From the NCBI GenBank assembly GCA_022457155.1, contig JAJGOT010000021.1:460001-524000 (forward strand): 64,000 nucleotides of DNA. Direction: 5' to 3'. Source of the stretch: Cladopsammia gracilis. Taxonomy: Eukaryota; Cnidaria; Anthozoa; Scleractinia; Dendrophylliidae. The translations under genes and the position numbers were made by a program. The first letter of the stretch is position 1, and each line of letters opens with the position of its first letter. The notes below the pieces were generated by a model. It made no database searches. It saw nothing but the letters and a program-made list of their open reading frames with translations, and was not told the origin of the DNA. This document shows positions 38,739 to 48,835 of the stretch, piece after piece.

Positions 38739-38930
38739 AATCTGCGAGATTTGAAAAACTGGGCCCGTGAAGAAGGAATTGTTGGATTCTCTCGAATGTC
38801 CAAAGCCGAATTGATGGAACTTTGGGAAGAATCTCAACCCGAGGGACCGAGAAAGAAAGGAAATGTCGGCGCCCCATTTATTTTCAAAGCCCCGAAAACC
38901 CTCCTAGATTCGAGAAATAAAAAAAATTGA
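38736..38930 (+). CDS. SAP-like N-terminal frame of the polymerase region
   Basis: 64 residues from ATG 38736. LRDLKNWAREEGIVGFSRMS and KAELMELW resemble a SAP/Rho-N DNA-binding helix pair. The frame ends at a TGA in and after an eight-A run (38919-38926), and the polymerase frame begins at once in the +1 phase. This suggests it was the N-terminal domain of polymerase B separated by a homopolymer slip. A separate small gene is the alternative. Confidence 0.5.
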   Translation: MNLRDLKNWAREEGIVGFSRMSKAELMELWEESQPEGPRKKGNVGAPFIFKAPKTLLDSRNKKN

Positions 38931-41900
38931 TGTTCCTATTTTGATTCCGGAAAGAAGACCGATTTCTGCTCAAGAAGTTCCTTCAGTCGTTCAACAAAAT
39001 GTTGAAACAGTTTCTGATTGGTTGAATTGGTTGGAAAGTGCGGATGATGTTGATCTTCGGAGAAGATTGAATCCCGCGGTTGAAAGATTGAAGAAGCAGA
39101 TTGAGAATTTGTGGGATCGTCAATTTGTTGTTAAAGAAAGAAGATCCGCTTTGAATGGATTTGCAAGACAATTGGAAATCCAAGGAGATGATTCCCCAAC
39201 TCCTCAAGATTTTCTCCGGCGAGTGAGAGGTGATGTGGTTGAGTTGATCAAGCTAAATCGACAAACCAGAATCAAATGCGTGTTGGTGTGTCGGCTGGTG
39301 AAGCCTGACTTGGATGATGAAACAATGATTGAAGAGACGCCATTTTTTCATTCACGCATGAAAAGAAATTTGGAGGGAACTGACGCTGATGAGTTGTTTG
39401 ATGAAATGGGGATAGAAATGATTGAGAATCTGGAGAATTTTAATCGAAGAGGAAGTAATTGGGCGTTTGAAAGAGTTATCAGATTGGAAATTCATTTAGT
39501 TCAATGGAACCCATTGGGTGGATCTTCATACATTCCTCTTCCAAAAGAAGTGGCAAATAAGAACGCTGTGGTGAATATGCAAAACGAAGATGAGATGTGT
39601 TTCAAATGGTGCATGGCAAGAGCAACACATATGGTGACACAGAATCCTGAAAGAATCACACGTTTGCTGAGAACACAAGCTGAAGAGCTTGATTGGAGTG
39701 GAATTGGGTTTCCAACGACTTTGGCAGATATTGAAAAATTTGAAAGGAGAAATGACATTTCAGTGAATGTTTTTGGGTGGGATGGAAAGCTTTTCCCCCT
39801 GCGAGTGACGGATAAAGAAAAGGTCCAACATGTTGACTTGTTGCTGTTGAAAAAAGAGTTTAAAAGCCATTTCTGCATCGTGAAAAACTTTTCGCGATTG
39901 GCTGGGTCGCAAGTTTCAAGGACTGAACATCAAAGATTCTTCTGCAAGAGATGTATCAGTTCATTTCCCAGTGATGAAAGCCTGAGAAAACACCAAAGCA
40001 AATGCGTGGAATTTGAAGCAGCGAAGATTGTGATGCCTGAAGGTGAATGTTCTTTCAGCAACTTCTCAAAGATGATTCATGTGCCAGTTGTGGGTTATGC
40101 TGATTTTGAATCAATTTTGAAACCTGTGGAGGATGAGGGAAGGAAGAAGACTCAGAAAATGCAATAACATCTTCCCTGTGGATTTGCGTTTCATTTGGTT
40201 TCCCCGTTTTTGGAAATGGAGCCTGTGTTGAAACGAGCTGGAAATGAAAAGGAATCGTTAGAACTTCCTAAAGAATTTATCAGAAAACTCATTGAGGAAG
40301 TGAAAAAGGCACAGCTGGGATTAAAACAGAAGAAAATGATTCCACTCTCCCAAGAAGAATGGGGAATTTACAATCATGCCACATTTTGTTGGTTGTGCCG
40401 GGGTGAATTTGAAGGAAAGGGAGAAATGATGAAAGTGCGAGATCACTGTCATTTCACTGGGAAATTCAGAGGAGCAGCTCATCGCTATTGCAATCGAATG
40501 TTTCAGAGACCAAAATTCACCCCCGTGTTTTTCCACAACCTGGCAAACTATGACTCACATCTTTTCGTGAGGGCTTTGGGTACATTGGATGAAGTTTTGG
40601 ATGTACAATGCATCCCCAACAATGAGGAGAAATATATTTCCTTCTCCCTGAAGTTTGAATTGAAACGGGAAAATACTTGGGATGGAAAAGAAATTGTTGT
40701 GAAGCATGAAATCCGTTTTTTGGACTCTTTCAAATTCATGGCATCTGCCCTGGGAAATTTGGTGGGGAATCTTCCCAAGGTAGATTTAACAGAAACTGCG
40801 AGATTTTTCCAGGGAGAAAAGTTTGACTTGATGACAAGGAAAGGAGTTTATCCCTATGAATTCATGGATTCATTTGAAAAGTTTGATGGGATCTTACCAG
40901 AGAAAGAAGCGTTTTTCTCCAGATTGAATGACGCAGGAATTGGAGATGACGATTTTGAGCACGCGAAGAATGTCTGGGAGAAATGGCAGATGAAAAACAT
41001 GGGAGAGTTTCATGATCTCTATCTGAAAACGGATGTGTTGTTGTTGGCAGATGTTATTGAAAATTTTCGAAAACTTTGTGAGGAAAACTATGAGTTGGAT
41101 CCTGCTCATTTCTTTACAACCCCTGGGATGGCGTGGAATGCAATGTTGAAAATCACAGGGGTGAAATTGGAATTGTTGAATGACGTGGATATGCTGCTGA
41201 TGGTTGAAAGAGGAATGAGAGGTGGAAATTCCAATGCATTCAAGAGATATGCAAAGGCAAATAACAAATTCATGGAAGATTTTGATGCAAGCCAACCCTC
41301 CAAATTCATTGTTTATCTCGATGCAAATAACCTTTATGGATGGGCAATGTCAAAGCCTCTTCCAGTTGGTGATTTCAGATGGATGAAAGAAGATGAACTT
41401 CGGAATTGGAAGGAATTTGTGGATGAAGAAGGCGTTGGATGCATTCTGGAAGTTGATTTGGAATACCCAGAGGAGCTGCATGATTCACACAATGATTTTC
41501 CCCTGGCTCCAGAAAGTTTAAAGCTGGGTGGAGTGTGGAAGTTGACTCAAAATCTGAGAGATAAGAAGAACATGGTCCTGCATGGAGAAAATCTGAAACT
41601 GTATCTTTCCCTGGGAATGAAACTGAAAAAGGTGAGAAGAGGGATTGCATTTCGGGAAGAAGCCTTCATGAAATCTTATATTAACAAAAACACGAAATTG
41701 AGAATGAACGCTAAGAATGCATTTGAAAAAGATTTCTTCAAGTTGATGAATAATTCAGTTTTCGGGAAGACAATGGAGAATGTGCGAAAAAGAGTTTGCA
41801 TCGAACTGGTGAAAGATGCTGAAAGAGCAGAGAAACTGGTTAACAAGTCAAACTTTGCTGATTTGCAAATTTTCGATGAATTTCTGATTGCGGTGAAGAT

Positions 41901-42606
41901 GAGGAAAACTCAGATTGTGATGAATAAACCAGTTTATGTTGGAATGTCCATCCTGGATTTATCGAAAACCTTGATGTACGACTTTCACTATAATTATGCA
42001 AAGAAAAAGTGGAAAGATCTCCAAGTTCTTTACACAGACACAGATTCACTGGTTTATGAAATTGGAACAGAGGATTTCTTTGCTGACATTGTGGAAGATG
42101 TAAAAGAGCGTTTCGATACAAATGACTTTCCCAAAGATCACCCCGCTGTCTTGAACGGGTTGCCAATTGTGAAAGAAAACAAGAAAAAGATTGGGTTGAT
42201 GAAAGATGAATGTGGTGGGAAAATGATGAAAGAGTTTGTGGCATTGAGACCAAAACTTTATGCTTTCCTGCTGGATGAAGGAAAGGAAGAAAAGAAAGCA
42301 AAAGGAGTGAAGAAATGCGTGATCAAAAAGCAGTTGCGGTTTGAAAACTTTGTGAAATGCTTGAAAGGAGAAGGAAATGAAATTCGAAAGCAAAATGTGA
42401 TTCGAAGCAGACAACATCATCTTTACACAGAAAGAATGGAGAAGATTGCGTTGTCTAACAATGACGATAAGTTAATAGTCTTGGAAAATGGAATTGACAC
42501 GTTTGCAAGGGGGCATTGGAGATTGGGTGAAAGAAAGGAAGTGGAAGTGGAAGTGGAAGTTGAAAGAAAGGAAGTGGAAGTGGAAGTTGAAAAAAGAAAA
42601 GATTGA
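38926..42606 (+). pseudogene. Protein-primed family B DNA polymerase, interrupted
   Basis: Replicates the element by protein priming. Part 1, to 40167, carries a C2H2 finger (FFCKRCISSF...HQSKC) and ExoI YADFES, ending at an in-frame TAA (40165-40167). Part 2 continues in the same phase: a zinc-binding insert (CWLCRGEF, DHCHFTGKFRGAAH), ExoII NLANYDSHLF, ExoIII LKTDVLLLADV, motif A YLDANNLYGWA, motif B LMNNSVFGKTMEN and motif C YTDTDS. All catalytic motifs are present. The tail holds a GAAGTG-derived EVEVEVE repeat. Besides the TAA, the phase break at the A-run near 38919-38926 separates it from the SAP-like frame. The copy should not give a full-length polymerase. Confidence 0.9.
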
Positions 42607-42613
42607 ATTAAAA

Positions 42614-42826
42614 ATGTTAAGAACGGAAGAAGATATTAAAGCAGAGCGGCTGGAGAAGAAACGAAAACAAATTGTTCGCTTCCTGAAAAAGAAGGAGAAA
42701 TTCGGAGAACGTGTTGAGTTGTTCATTCTGGAGCAAAAATTTCATGTGAAAGAAGATGTTCTGTTGGGAATGGGAATGAAAATTTTGAAAGGAAACTCAA
42801 GATATGTGGTACAGGAAGAGGAATAG
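42614..42826 (+). CDS. Small charged protein after polymerase
   Basis: 70 residues from ATG 42614 (context TTAAAAATG). Highly charged helix KAERLEKKRKQIVRFLKKKE, then FGERVELFILEQKFHVKEDV. I recognise no domain. It is the last gene before the right TIR and follows the polymerase stop by seven bases. Confidence 0.5.
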   Translation: MLRTEEDIKAERLEKKRKQIVRFLKKKEKFGERVELFILEQKFHVKEDVLLGMGMKILKGNSRYVVQEEE

Positions 42827-42894
42827 ATTTTCCGGGAGAGATTTTGAAAATTATTTTCCGGAGTGGATTTTAAAATTATTTTCCCGGAGTGGAT

Positions 42895-43318
42895 TTTCTG
42901 AAATAGATTTTTCACCTTAATAGTAGATAATAATCACCGGTTCTGGTGGGATCCGAGGCCCCCTAATTCAAACGTGTTTGAATTGATTAAAAACATGTTG
43001 CAATTGGTGAAACATGTTGCAATTGGTAGAATTGTGGGGAATTGTAGGAGAAGAGTGGAAGTGGAACTTTGAAATGTTTGTGAACAATTGAGGGAATGGA
43101 AGTTGTGTGGAAAGAAGAAGAAGTGAAGTTGTGTGAGAAATCATGGGAAAAAATTAGAAGTGAAACGTGTGGGGTTTTTGGGGTGATTGATGTTACGTGA
43201 GAAATAAGGGGAAGAAAGTTGGGAGAGTTGTGTGGGATTGAACAGGAAGAATCAATGATTTTAACGTTAAAATTAGGGGGGCCGAGGATTGCACCAGAAC
43301 CGGTGATTATTATCTACT
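42895..43318. repeat. Right terminal inverted repeat
   Basis: Reverse complement of 25361-25784 with the same internal inverted ends (outer AGTAGATAATAATCACCGGT end at 43318, inner end near 42921). It is directly followed by the second GTTGTA at 43319-43324. Confidence 0.9.
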
Positions 43319-43324
43319 GTTGTA
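43319..43324. repeat. Target-site duplication, right
   Basis: GTTGTA, identical to 25355-25360. The following TTTTAAAGCAGATATCCTGCT matches the continuation of the empty-site copies near 47447 and 54829. Confidence 0.9.
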
Positions 43325-44853
43325 TTTTAAAGCAGATATCCTGCTAGTCACTTCGCCCCAGGTCAGATCCCCTGACCCTCCCCTACGTCCGCTGGAAATA
43401 CTTTTAGGTCAAGTTTGTTGAAAGAGCCAGAAAACTCGGCAATTATTAAACTGCATGTCTGTCTTTACACTGACCAATCAAGTATCGTCCTTAAAATAAG
43501 CTGGCACTCGGACACGGAACTGGCCTACGCAACAAATAATACATTTTACAGTGCGACCACACGAACCGAGGCCACCCAGACAAATTTTGAGACAAATTGA
43601 AATTAGCCAGTCACAAGTCAAGATCTAGACAATGAAATAGCGCAAAATTATACTTGACCAAAATGCTGAACTGTGAGATGTGTTGCGAACCTTTGAAATC
43701 CATAAATTCTTCATTACCCAAATCATAACAATGAAGAATTGTCACGATTGTATAAATCAAGCTAGAAAATTTTAAGATAATGTCTGGGTTGGCCGGAATC
43801 AAAGCCAGTAGTAAAGAAATTTTGAACAATCCAAAGTAAACGTGACGGCCGCTCATTTCATACAAACCGGGCGCCGCGAGCGATTTGCAGTTTCGGTAAT
43901 TACCAAACAGAGCTGTCAACAAAGTTTTCATTTTTCGAAGACGTTTTTATGTACATTCTTCTAACTTTCTCTCCGGTTCCATTTCAATTTGAGAGCGATT
44001 CTTCATACATCTGAGAGTTTTGATTTGTTATTTGTTTCGTTCTTCCCTGGCACCTTGTGTCTCGAGAAAATCACAATTTATAGTTTAGGACTTCAAAGCT
44101 TCAACCCGGCCTGTACATGTATAGTAGGGAACAGAGAGGCGACAAACGGATTTTATACAAAGTATTAAACGTGAACATTTTATATAAAAAGTAAAATAAC
44201 CGCTTTCAGTGTACGGTCGCTGGATAACAACTAGATAAACGAGCGGATCCGTACGGATAGTTCGCAGTTGTTTCTCAGAAAATAGTGCTATTTTGTCCAA
44301 GCGATTTTTGCCGTTCAATTGAGAAATCGGGAGCAAACTGCAGTGAATTATTCGTTTGAAGAAAGGAGGAAAATAACTTTCTTCCTTTGAGAGTTCTATT
44401 TTTTGATCGCACGTCGGAATGTGTTACCTCCTGTCTCATGTCACCTGTGCGACTGTGATGCATCTAATTTATTCGCCGCCAACTTTGCCCGCTTTTGTCA
44501 CGTATTTTATATACACGTCTCTTTATATTAGAAAACAATTTTCTTCTTTGTTGATTTTTTTGTTTCAACAATCAGAACTCGAATAATTATTCTCAAACTC
44601 ATTAATAATTCATCAAGTTACAAGCCAATCAGGATACCCCAATTTGGTCAGGTGCATATGGTTTGAAACCCCGATGAAACACTGGACAGAGGCCTTTCCA
44701 CGATAGTTTGATGAAATATCAAACTCTAGAGTTTCATAAAACGTCAAACCCATGTGGCACAGGGTTATCCTAATTTAAATATTAATGACACAAACACCGA
44801 AGTGAATAGACAAGCTTTTAATTACCGCTAGTAATCCCAAAACGCAATTACGT

Positions 44854-45516
44854 TCATTCATTTTTGGATAATCCATTAACATTAATGTTTACGGTACAGT
44901 TATTGAAATATGGATAGGCCATGAATTCACAAGTACTTGCTGAACTACCAACTTCTACAGCAGTTTCTGACACCTCTTTACTGGAAGAAACATTACTTGT
45001 AGAGCTGCACTTAGGTGCCAATATATCGGAAACCTCAGCACACTTCGTTTCACTGACCTTCTCATACTTAAACAAAGCATTTGATTTGTGACCAGTACGG
45101 TCCCTAATTAACTTCTCTTCAACACCTGCGTTAAATAATGTAGACGCACACGTTACGCGAAGGCTATGACTAGTCTTCTGCTTAAAACCTGCTTCTTTAC
45201 ACATTGACGGCAATATTCCATTGAGTGTATTGATTCCCACTGCCTGTTTATCGTAAGCAAAACGCTTGGAATTTGGCTTAAAGTAAAACGCCGTTATCTT
45301 ACTAGAAATCGGCTGAACTAAACCAATAAACATTTGATACAATTCGACTAAACAAGATTCGTGTTTCTCATTCAGAGGATGACAAACATGCTTCACTACC
45401 CGCGGATCATATTTCAAATCGGTAAGGCCACCGTGAGTCGACTTGGGTACCGCATTTCGAACCAGATTTACCTCCTCCTCGGCTGTTTTCACTTCACGAA
45501 AACATGACAACGCCAT
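44854..45516 (-). CDS. Crypton/DUF3504-like tyrosine recombinase, C-terminal catalytic part
   Basis: 220 residues. It contains the C-terminal catalytic set of tyrosine recombinases: HSLR (in TSHSLRVTCASTLFNAG), the TGH motif (RDRTGHKSNALF) and a candidate nucleophile Tyr in FKYEKVSE. Upstream, STHGGLTDLKYDP and VGINTLNGILPSMCKEAG fit the DUF3504 family of Crypton-derived proteins. The N-terminal part with the first catalytic Arg is not evident, so the copy may be partial or have an upstream exon. It would cut and join DNA through a covalent Tyr intermediate if active. The 3' tail is Ser/Thr-rich. Confidence 0.7.
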   Translation of the reverse strand: MALSCFREVKTAEEEVNLVRNAVPKSTHGGLTDLKYDPRVVKHVCHPLNEKHESCLVELYQMFIGLVQPISSKITAFYFKPNSKRFAYDKQAVGINTLNGILPSMCKEAGFKQKTSHSLRVTCASTLFNAGVEEKLIRDRTGHKSNALFKYEKVSETKCAEVSDILAPKCSSTSNVSSSKEVSETAVEVGSSASTCEFMAYPYFNNCTVNINVNGLSKNE

Positions 45517-45699
45517 ATCTGATTAACAATGATTGAATTGAAATCAAGCGGACATATATGTGTTCCGCTTAACAACAAACTTTTCAGGGACTTGTGACAC
45601 TACTGTTAAAATGCTAATTACTCTAAAACAATACCAAAAAACAAATTTATTTGCCAAATCAGTGAGACATTTTTTCATTTTTCTTGCTTCGTGATGCAT

Positions 45700-45870
45700 G
45701 TTTGAGAAGCTATATCAAAAACTCGTGCTTCGGGTTTCATCAGGCGTTCCAAACACCTTGAAACAATAAAAGCACTCGGCCGAAGCGGCCTCGTGCTTTC
45801 ATCTGTTTCTCGGTGTTTGGAACCCCTGATGAAACCCTCGCACTCGTTGTTGATATATTACATAAAAAGG
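45700..45870. repeat. Foldback MITE
   Basis: GAAGCTATATCAAAAACTCG at the left and its near complement (CGAGTGC-type sequence ending GTTGATATATTAC) at the right enclose paired arms TTTCATCAGGCGTTCCAAAC and GTTTGGAACCCCTGATGAAA, with a GGCCGAAGCGGCC centre. Confidence 0.7.
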
Positions 45871-46255
45871 CGATGATCATGTTTGCTTTCCAACACGCCT
45901 GAGAGACACACGGTTTTCAGCTCACGAGCTCATGATTTCTCGCTGAGAAGTGCCAATGTGATATAAATTCAAAACGTCCTCTCGTAGAATTTGTGAGTTT
46001 CGGCGCCGTTAACAAAATACCTTCCGGATTGATTTATCCAAACGCGGCAATTCAGTTTTAGCCTTTGGTCATCGAAGATTCTCGACACAGCACGCAGTTC
46101 AGAATTTAAATTTTGCGCTCGGCGGTACCAAACAACTGGTCAAGTATAATTATGCACTATTTTATTGTCTAGATCTTGACTTGTGATTGGCTAAATTCAA
46201 AATTTGTCTCAAAATTTTGTCTGGGTGGCCTCGTTTCGTGTGGTCGCACTGTAAA

Positions 46256-47110
46256 TATCTATCACTGGAAGACACTTATTTGCAGAAGATCTGTGAGGAA
46301 TGGTTGCATTTTGTTTGACCTGTTTATAAGACAGCCAGGAAGATTTAACCATCGGACCGTACATGCAAACGTATACCCCAACCATGGGTTTTTGCGAGGT
46401 TGCAATATTTCGGAAATATTTTACATCTAACAGATAGCCAACGATGTGATCTACAAGATGAGGTACATATTATTGGTTGGGGCGCTGCTGGGGTCCGTGA
46501 CGTCATCCAAAATGGCCGCCGAGATGGCCGCCATCTTGGATTTTACTAACAATTCAAATTTATCGGAAAAATAAGGAAATTGCAAATATTGTTTGCTAGA
46601 GTTGCAATATAACATACAATTAAACATTTTGATGCTTTTGGTAGCATTTTATATTTTTCTTAACCGAAAAAAGGTGAAAAAACGCATTTTTATTAAAAAA
46701 ATGGCTTGACTTTAGGCTACTTATGACGTTAATCTCGTTACCATAGCAACCAGTTGTCGTCAAAATTTAATAAAATGTGTCTCAAGGAAAACAGAACAGC
46801 TACTGAAGACGGCATGTGCTGATCGTAAACGGTCTTGAAAAAAATCGGAGAAAAACCTTAAGGAAGGGGTGGGGCATCTACACGCCCCCTCTCCCTCCCT
46901 CCCTCCCCCCACCCCCCCCCCCCCCCCCACCCCCCTTTGTGCGTCCGTGGGTAAAGATGCAAAGGCAAATACGAAATGCGATCATTAAGAGCAAGTTCTC
47001 CGCCGGTGGCCGTACTGTGCCGTTGTTGTGTAAGCTGACATTTTAAAAGGCTCGAAAAAGTAAATACTGACTCGTAAAAGTACCCATACTTATTACAAGA
47101 AACCCATAAG
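46256..47110. other. Gene-free host repeats
   Basis: Contains an AT-rich segment with GGCCGCCATCTTGGA-type sequence near 46520 and a C-rich run with G/C homopolymers at about 46885-46937. No gene is seen. Confidence 0.4.
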
Positions 47111-47481
47111 TAGGTTGAAACGTGCAACTGTCTCAGCGTGTGTTCAGAACAACGTGCGATATTTACACTCATTTTGGTGCGTATTCCGCGCTCCAAACTG
47201 CAGTCTTATGATAAATTCGGCCATTAGGAGCAGGTTCTTTGCTTGTGGCCGTACTGTGACTGCTGCAACATGGAGTCGCTATTTAATGGGATACTGTCGC
47301 GCTGGGAAAACGAAAATGTGTTCACTTAATTTCCACTTTATATCACCAAATACAACCAAATATATAACTAAATTGAATGAAAACGTTCTATAGTGAAAAG
47401 CGCAGGAAACTGCTATAGAAATCAAACGTGTGATGCTGTGGTTGTATGTTAAAGCAGATATCCTGCTATTGACCGTTTTAA

Positions 47482-48835
47482 GGTGTTTCCCTCCAGTTTC
47501 CGTGCAGCCGCACCGACCATTTTTCATCGGCCGTTTAACTAACTTTCCTTTATTAAATTAGTATGAAACTTACACAAAGTATTGTACAAAGTTTGAAGTT
47601 TATAATAGTGTAACAATTTTGTAAATCGGATTTAAAATTGCGGAGATAAACGAGAAAAATTGAAATCACTTGAGTCTAAATTCCCAGCGATTGCGATGGC
47701 ATCTAGAAAAATCAAAACTATTACGATAAACTATGACACATGGCAAACAAAATATCTAAAAATTAGAAACTTTTGTCAAGCCGATCTTGAGTAAATCAGA
47801 AAAACATTTCGAACTTGTGATTTTGCATGTGTATGAGCACATCTACAAAATCCTCAATTAAGCTTATAAAAGTTTAATTTCTCAATCTCAAATTTACGTC
47901 AAAATGTGTGTTTATAGTATGAGATGAAACTATGAAAGTTTGAAAGCGTTTCTCGTTTTAGTTTTGGAGATTCGATTTTCTATAGGAAACCGTAGTTTTT
48001 TGACTGAGTTCTTGATATTGTAGTTTTAGCACATTTCTACATATTTCAAAAACCGCGAGATAGATTTTTTTAAACTTTTATAGTCGTTTCTTTATAATAT
48101 GAACAACATTGTCTCGAAGTTTCATCTTTCTCAATCGCGTTTTGGGTGAACTTTATTATTTTATTTGACCATGTTGCAATGTTTCAATCAAGATGAAACT
48201 TCGAGATAATGCTGTTCATATTATAAAGAAACGACTATAAAAGTTTGAAATAATCTATCTCGCGGTTTTTGAAATATATAGAAAAGCGCTAAAACTACAA
48301 TATCAGGGACTCAGTCAAAAAACTATGGTTTCCTATAGAAAATCGAATCTCCAAAAATAAAACGAGAAACGCTTACAAACTTTCATAGTTTTATCTCATA
48401 CTATAAATACACATTTTGGCGTAAATTTGGGATTGAGAAATTAAACTTTTATAAGCTTAATTGAGGATTTTGTAGATGTGCTCATACACATGCAAAATCA
48501 CAAGTTCGAAATGTTTTTCTGATTTACTCAAAATCGGCTTGACAAAAGTTTCTAATTTTTAGACATTTTGTTTGCCATATGTCATAGTTTATCGTAATAG
48601 TTTTGATTTTTCTAGATGCCATCGCAATCGCTCGGAATTAGACTCAAGTGATTTCAATGTTTCCCGTTTATCTCCGCAATTATAAATCCGATTTACAAAA
48701 TTGTTACAATCATATAAACTTCAAACTAAGCGCAATATTTTGTGTAAGTTTCATACTTATTCAATAAAGGAAAGTTAGTTAAACGGCCGCTTAAAAATGG
48801 TCGGTGCGGCTACATGGAAACTGGAGGGAAACACC
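47482..48835. mobile_element. 1.35-kb TTAA-flanked foldback element
   Basis: TTAA at 47478-47481 and 48836-48839 flanks arms of about 670 bp that are near-perfect inverted repeats around a centre near 48158. Termini are GGTGTTTCCCTCCAGTTTCC and its complement. The paralogous site at about 54855-54875 lacks it (GACCGTTTTGAAACG). No coding sequence. Confidence 0.85.

Larger units (their letters stand above)
25361..43318. mobile_element. Polinton/Maverick (adintovirus-like) element, 17,958 bp
   Basis: Bounded by a GTTGTA duplication and 424-bp terminal inverted repeats starting AG. It encodes protein-primed DNA polymerase B, chromodomain integrase, adenain-like protease, packaging ATPase, major capsid protein and penton, so it has both the transposon and the virion module. 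Further genes are a PLA2-like protein, a fibre-like protein, small virion-like proteins and a candidate late transcription factor. Coding strands switch several times, giving compact divergent and convergent pairs. Most genes are intact; polymerase, PLA2 and one small gene are broken. It could mobilise only if missing functions came from other copies (inference). Confidence 0.95.
43545..46255. mobile_element. TIR element with Crypton-like recombinase gene
   Basis: About 115 bp at 43545-43660 (TTTACAGTGCGACCACACGA onward) recur in reverse complement at 46137-46255. The 2.7 kb between them contains a minus-strand tyrosine recombinase gene and an inner foldback. No clear target duplication is seen. 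TIRs are not typical of Cryptons, so the recombinase may be captured or the inverted arms may be later additions. Confidence 0.55.

Noticed and set aside
38919..38926. Programmed -1 frameshift at the A-run before polymerase B
   Set aside because: The polymerase phase is +1 relative to the upstream frame, which does not fit -1 slippage; a homopolymer length change is simpler.
25361..43318. Phage or bacterial contamination, suggested by tail-fibre-like repeats
   Set aside because: Chromodomain integrase, adenain-like protease, protein-primed polymerase, TIRs and a 6-bp duplication in host repeats identify an integrated Polinton.
43611..43931. Hydrophobic 106-residue minus-strand frame
   Set aside because: It starts within the TIR of the recombinase element, has no recognisable motif and no supporting splice or promoter context.
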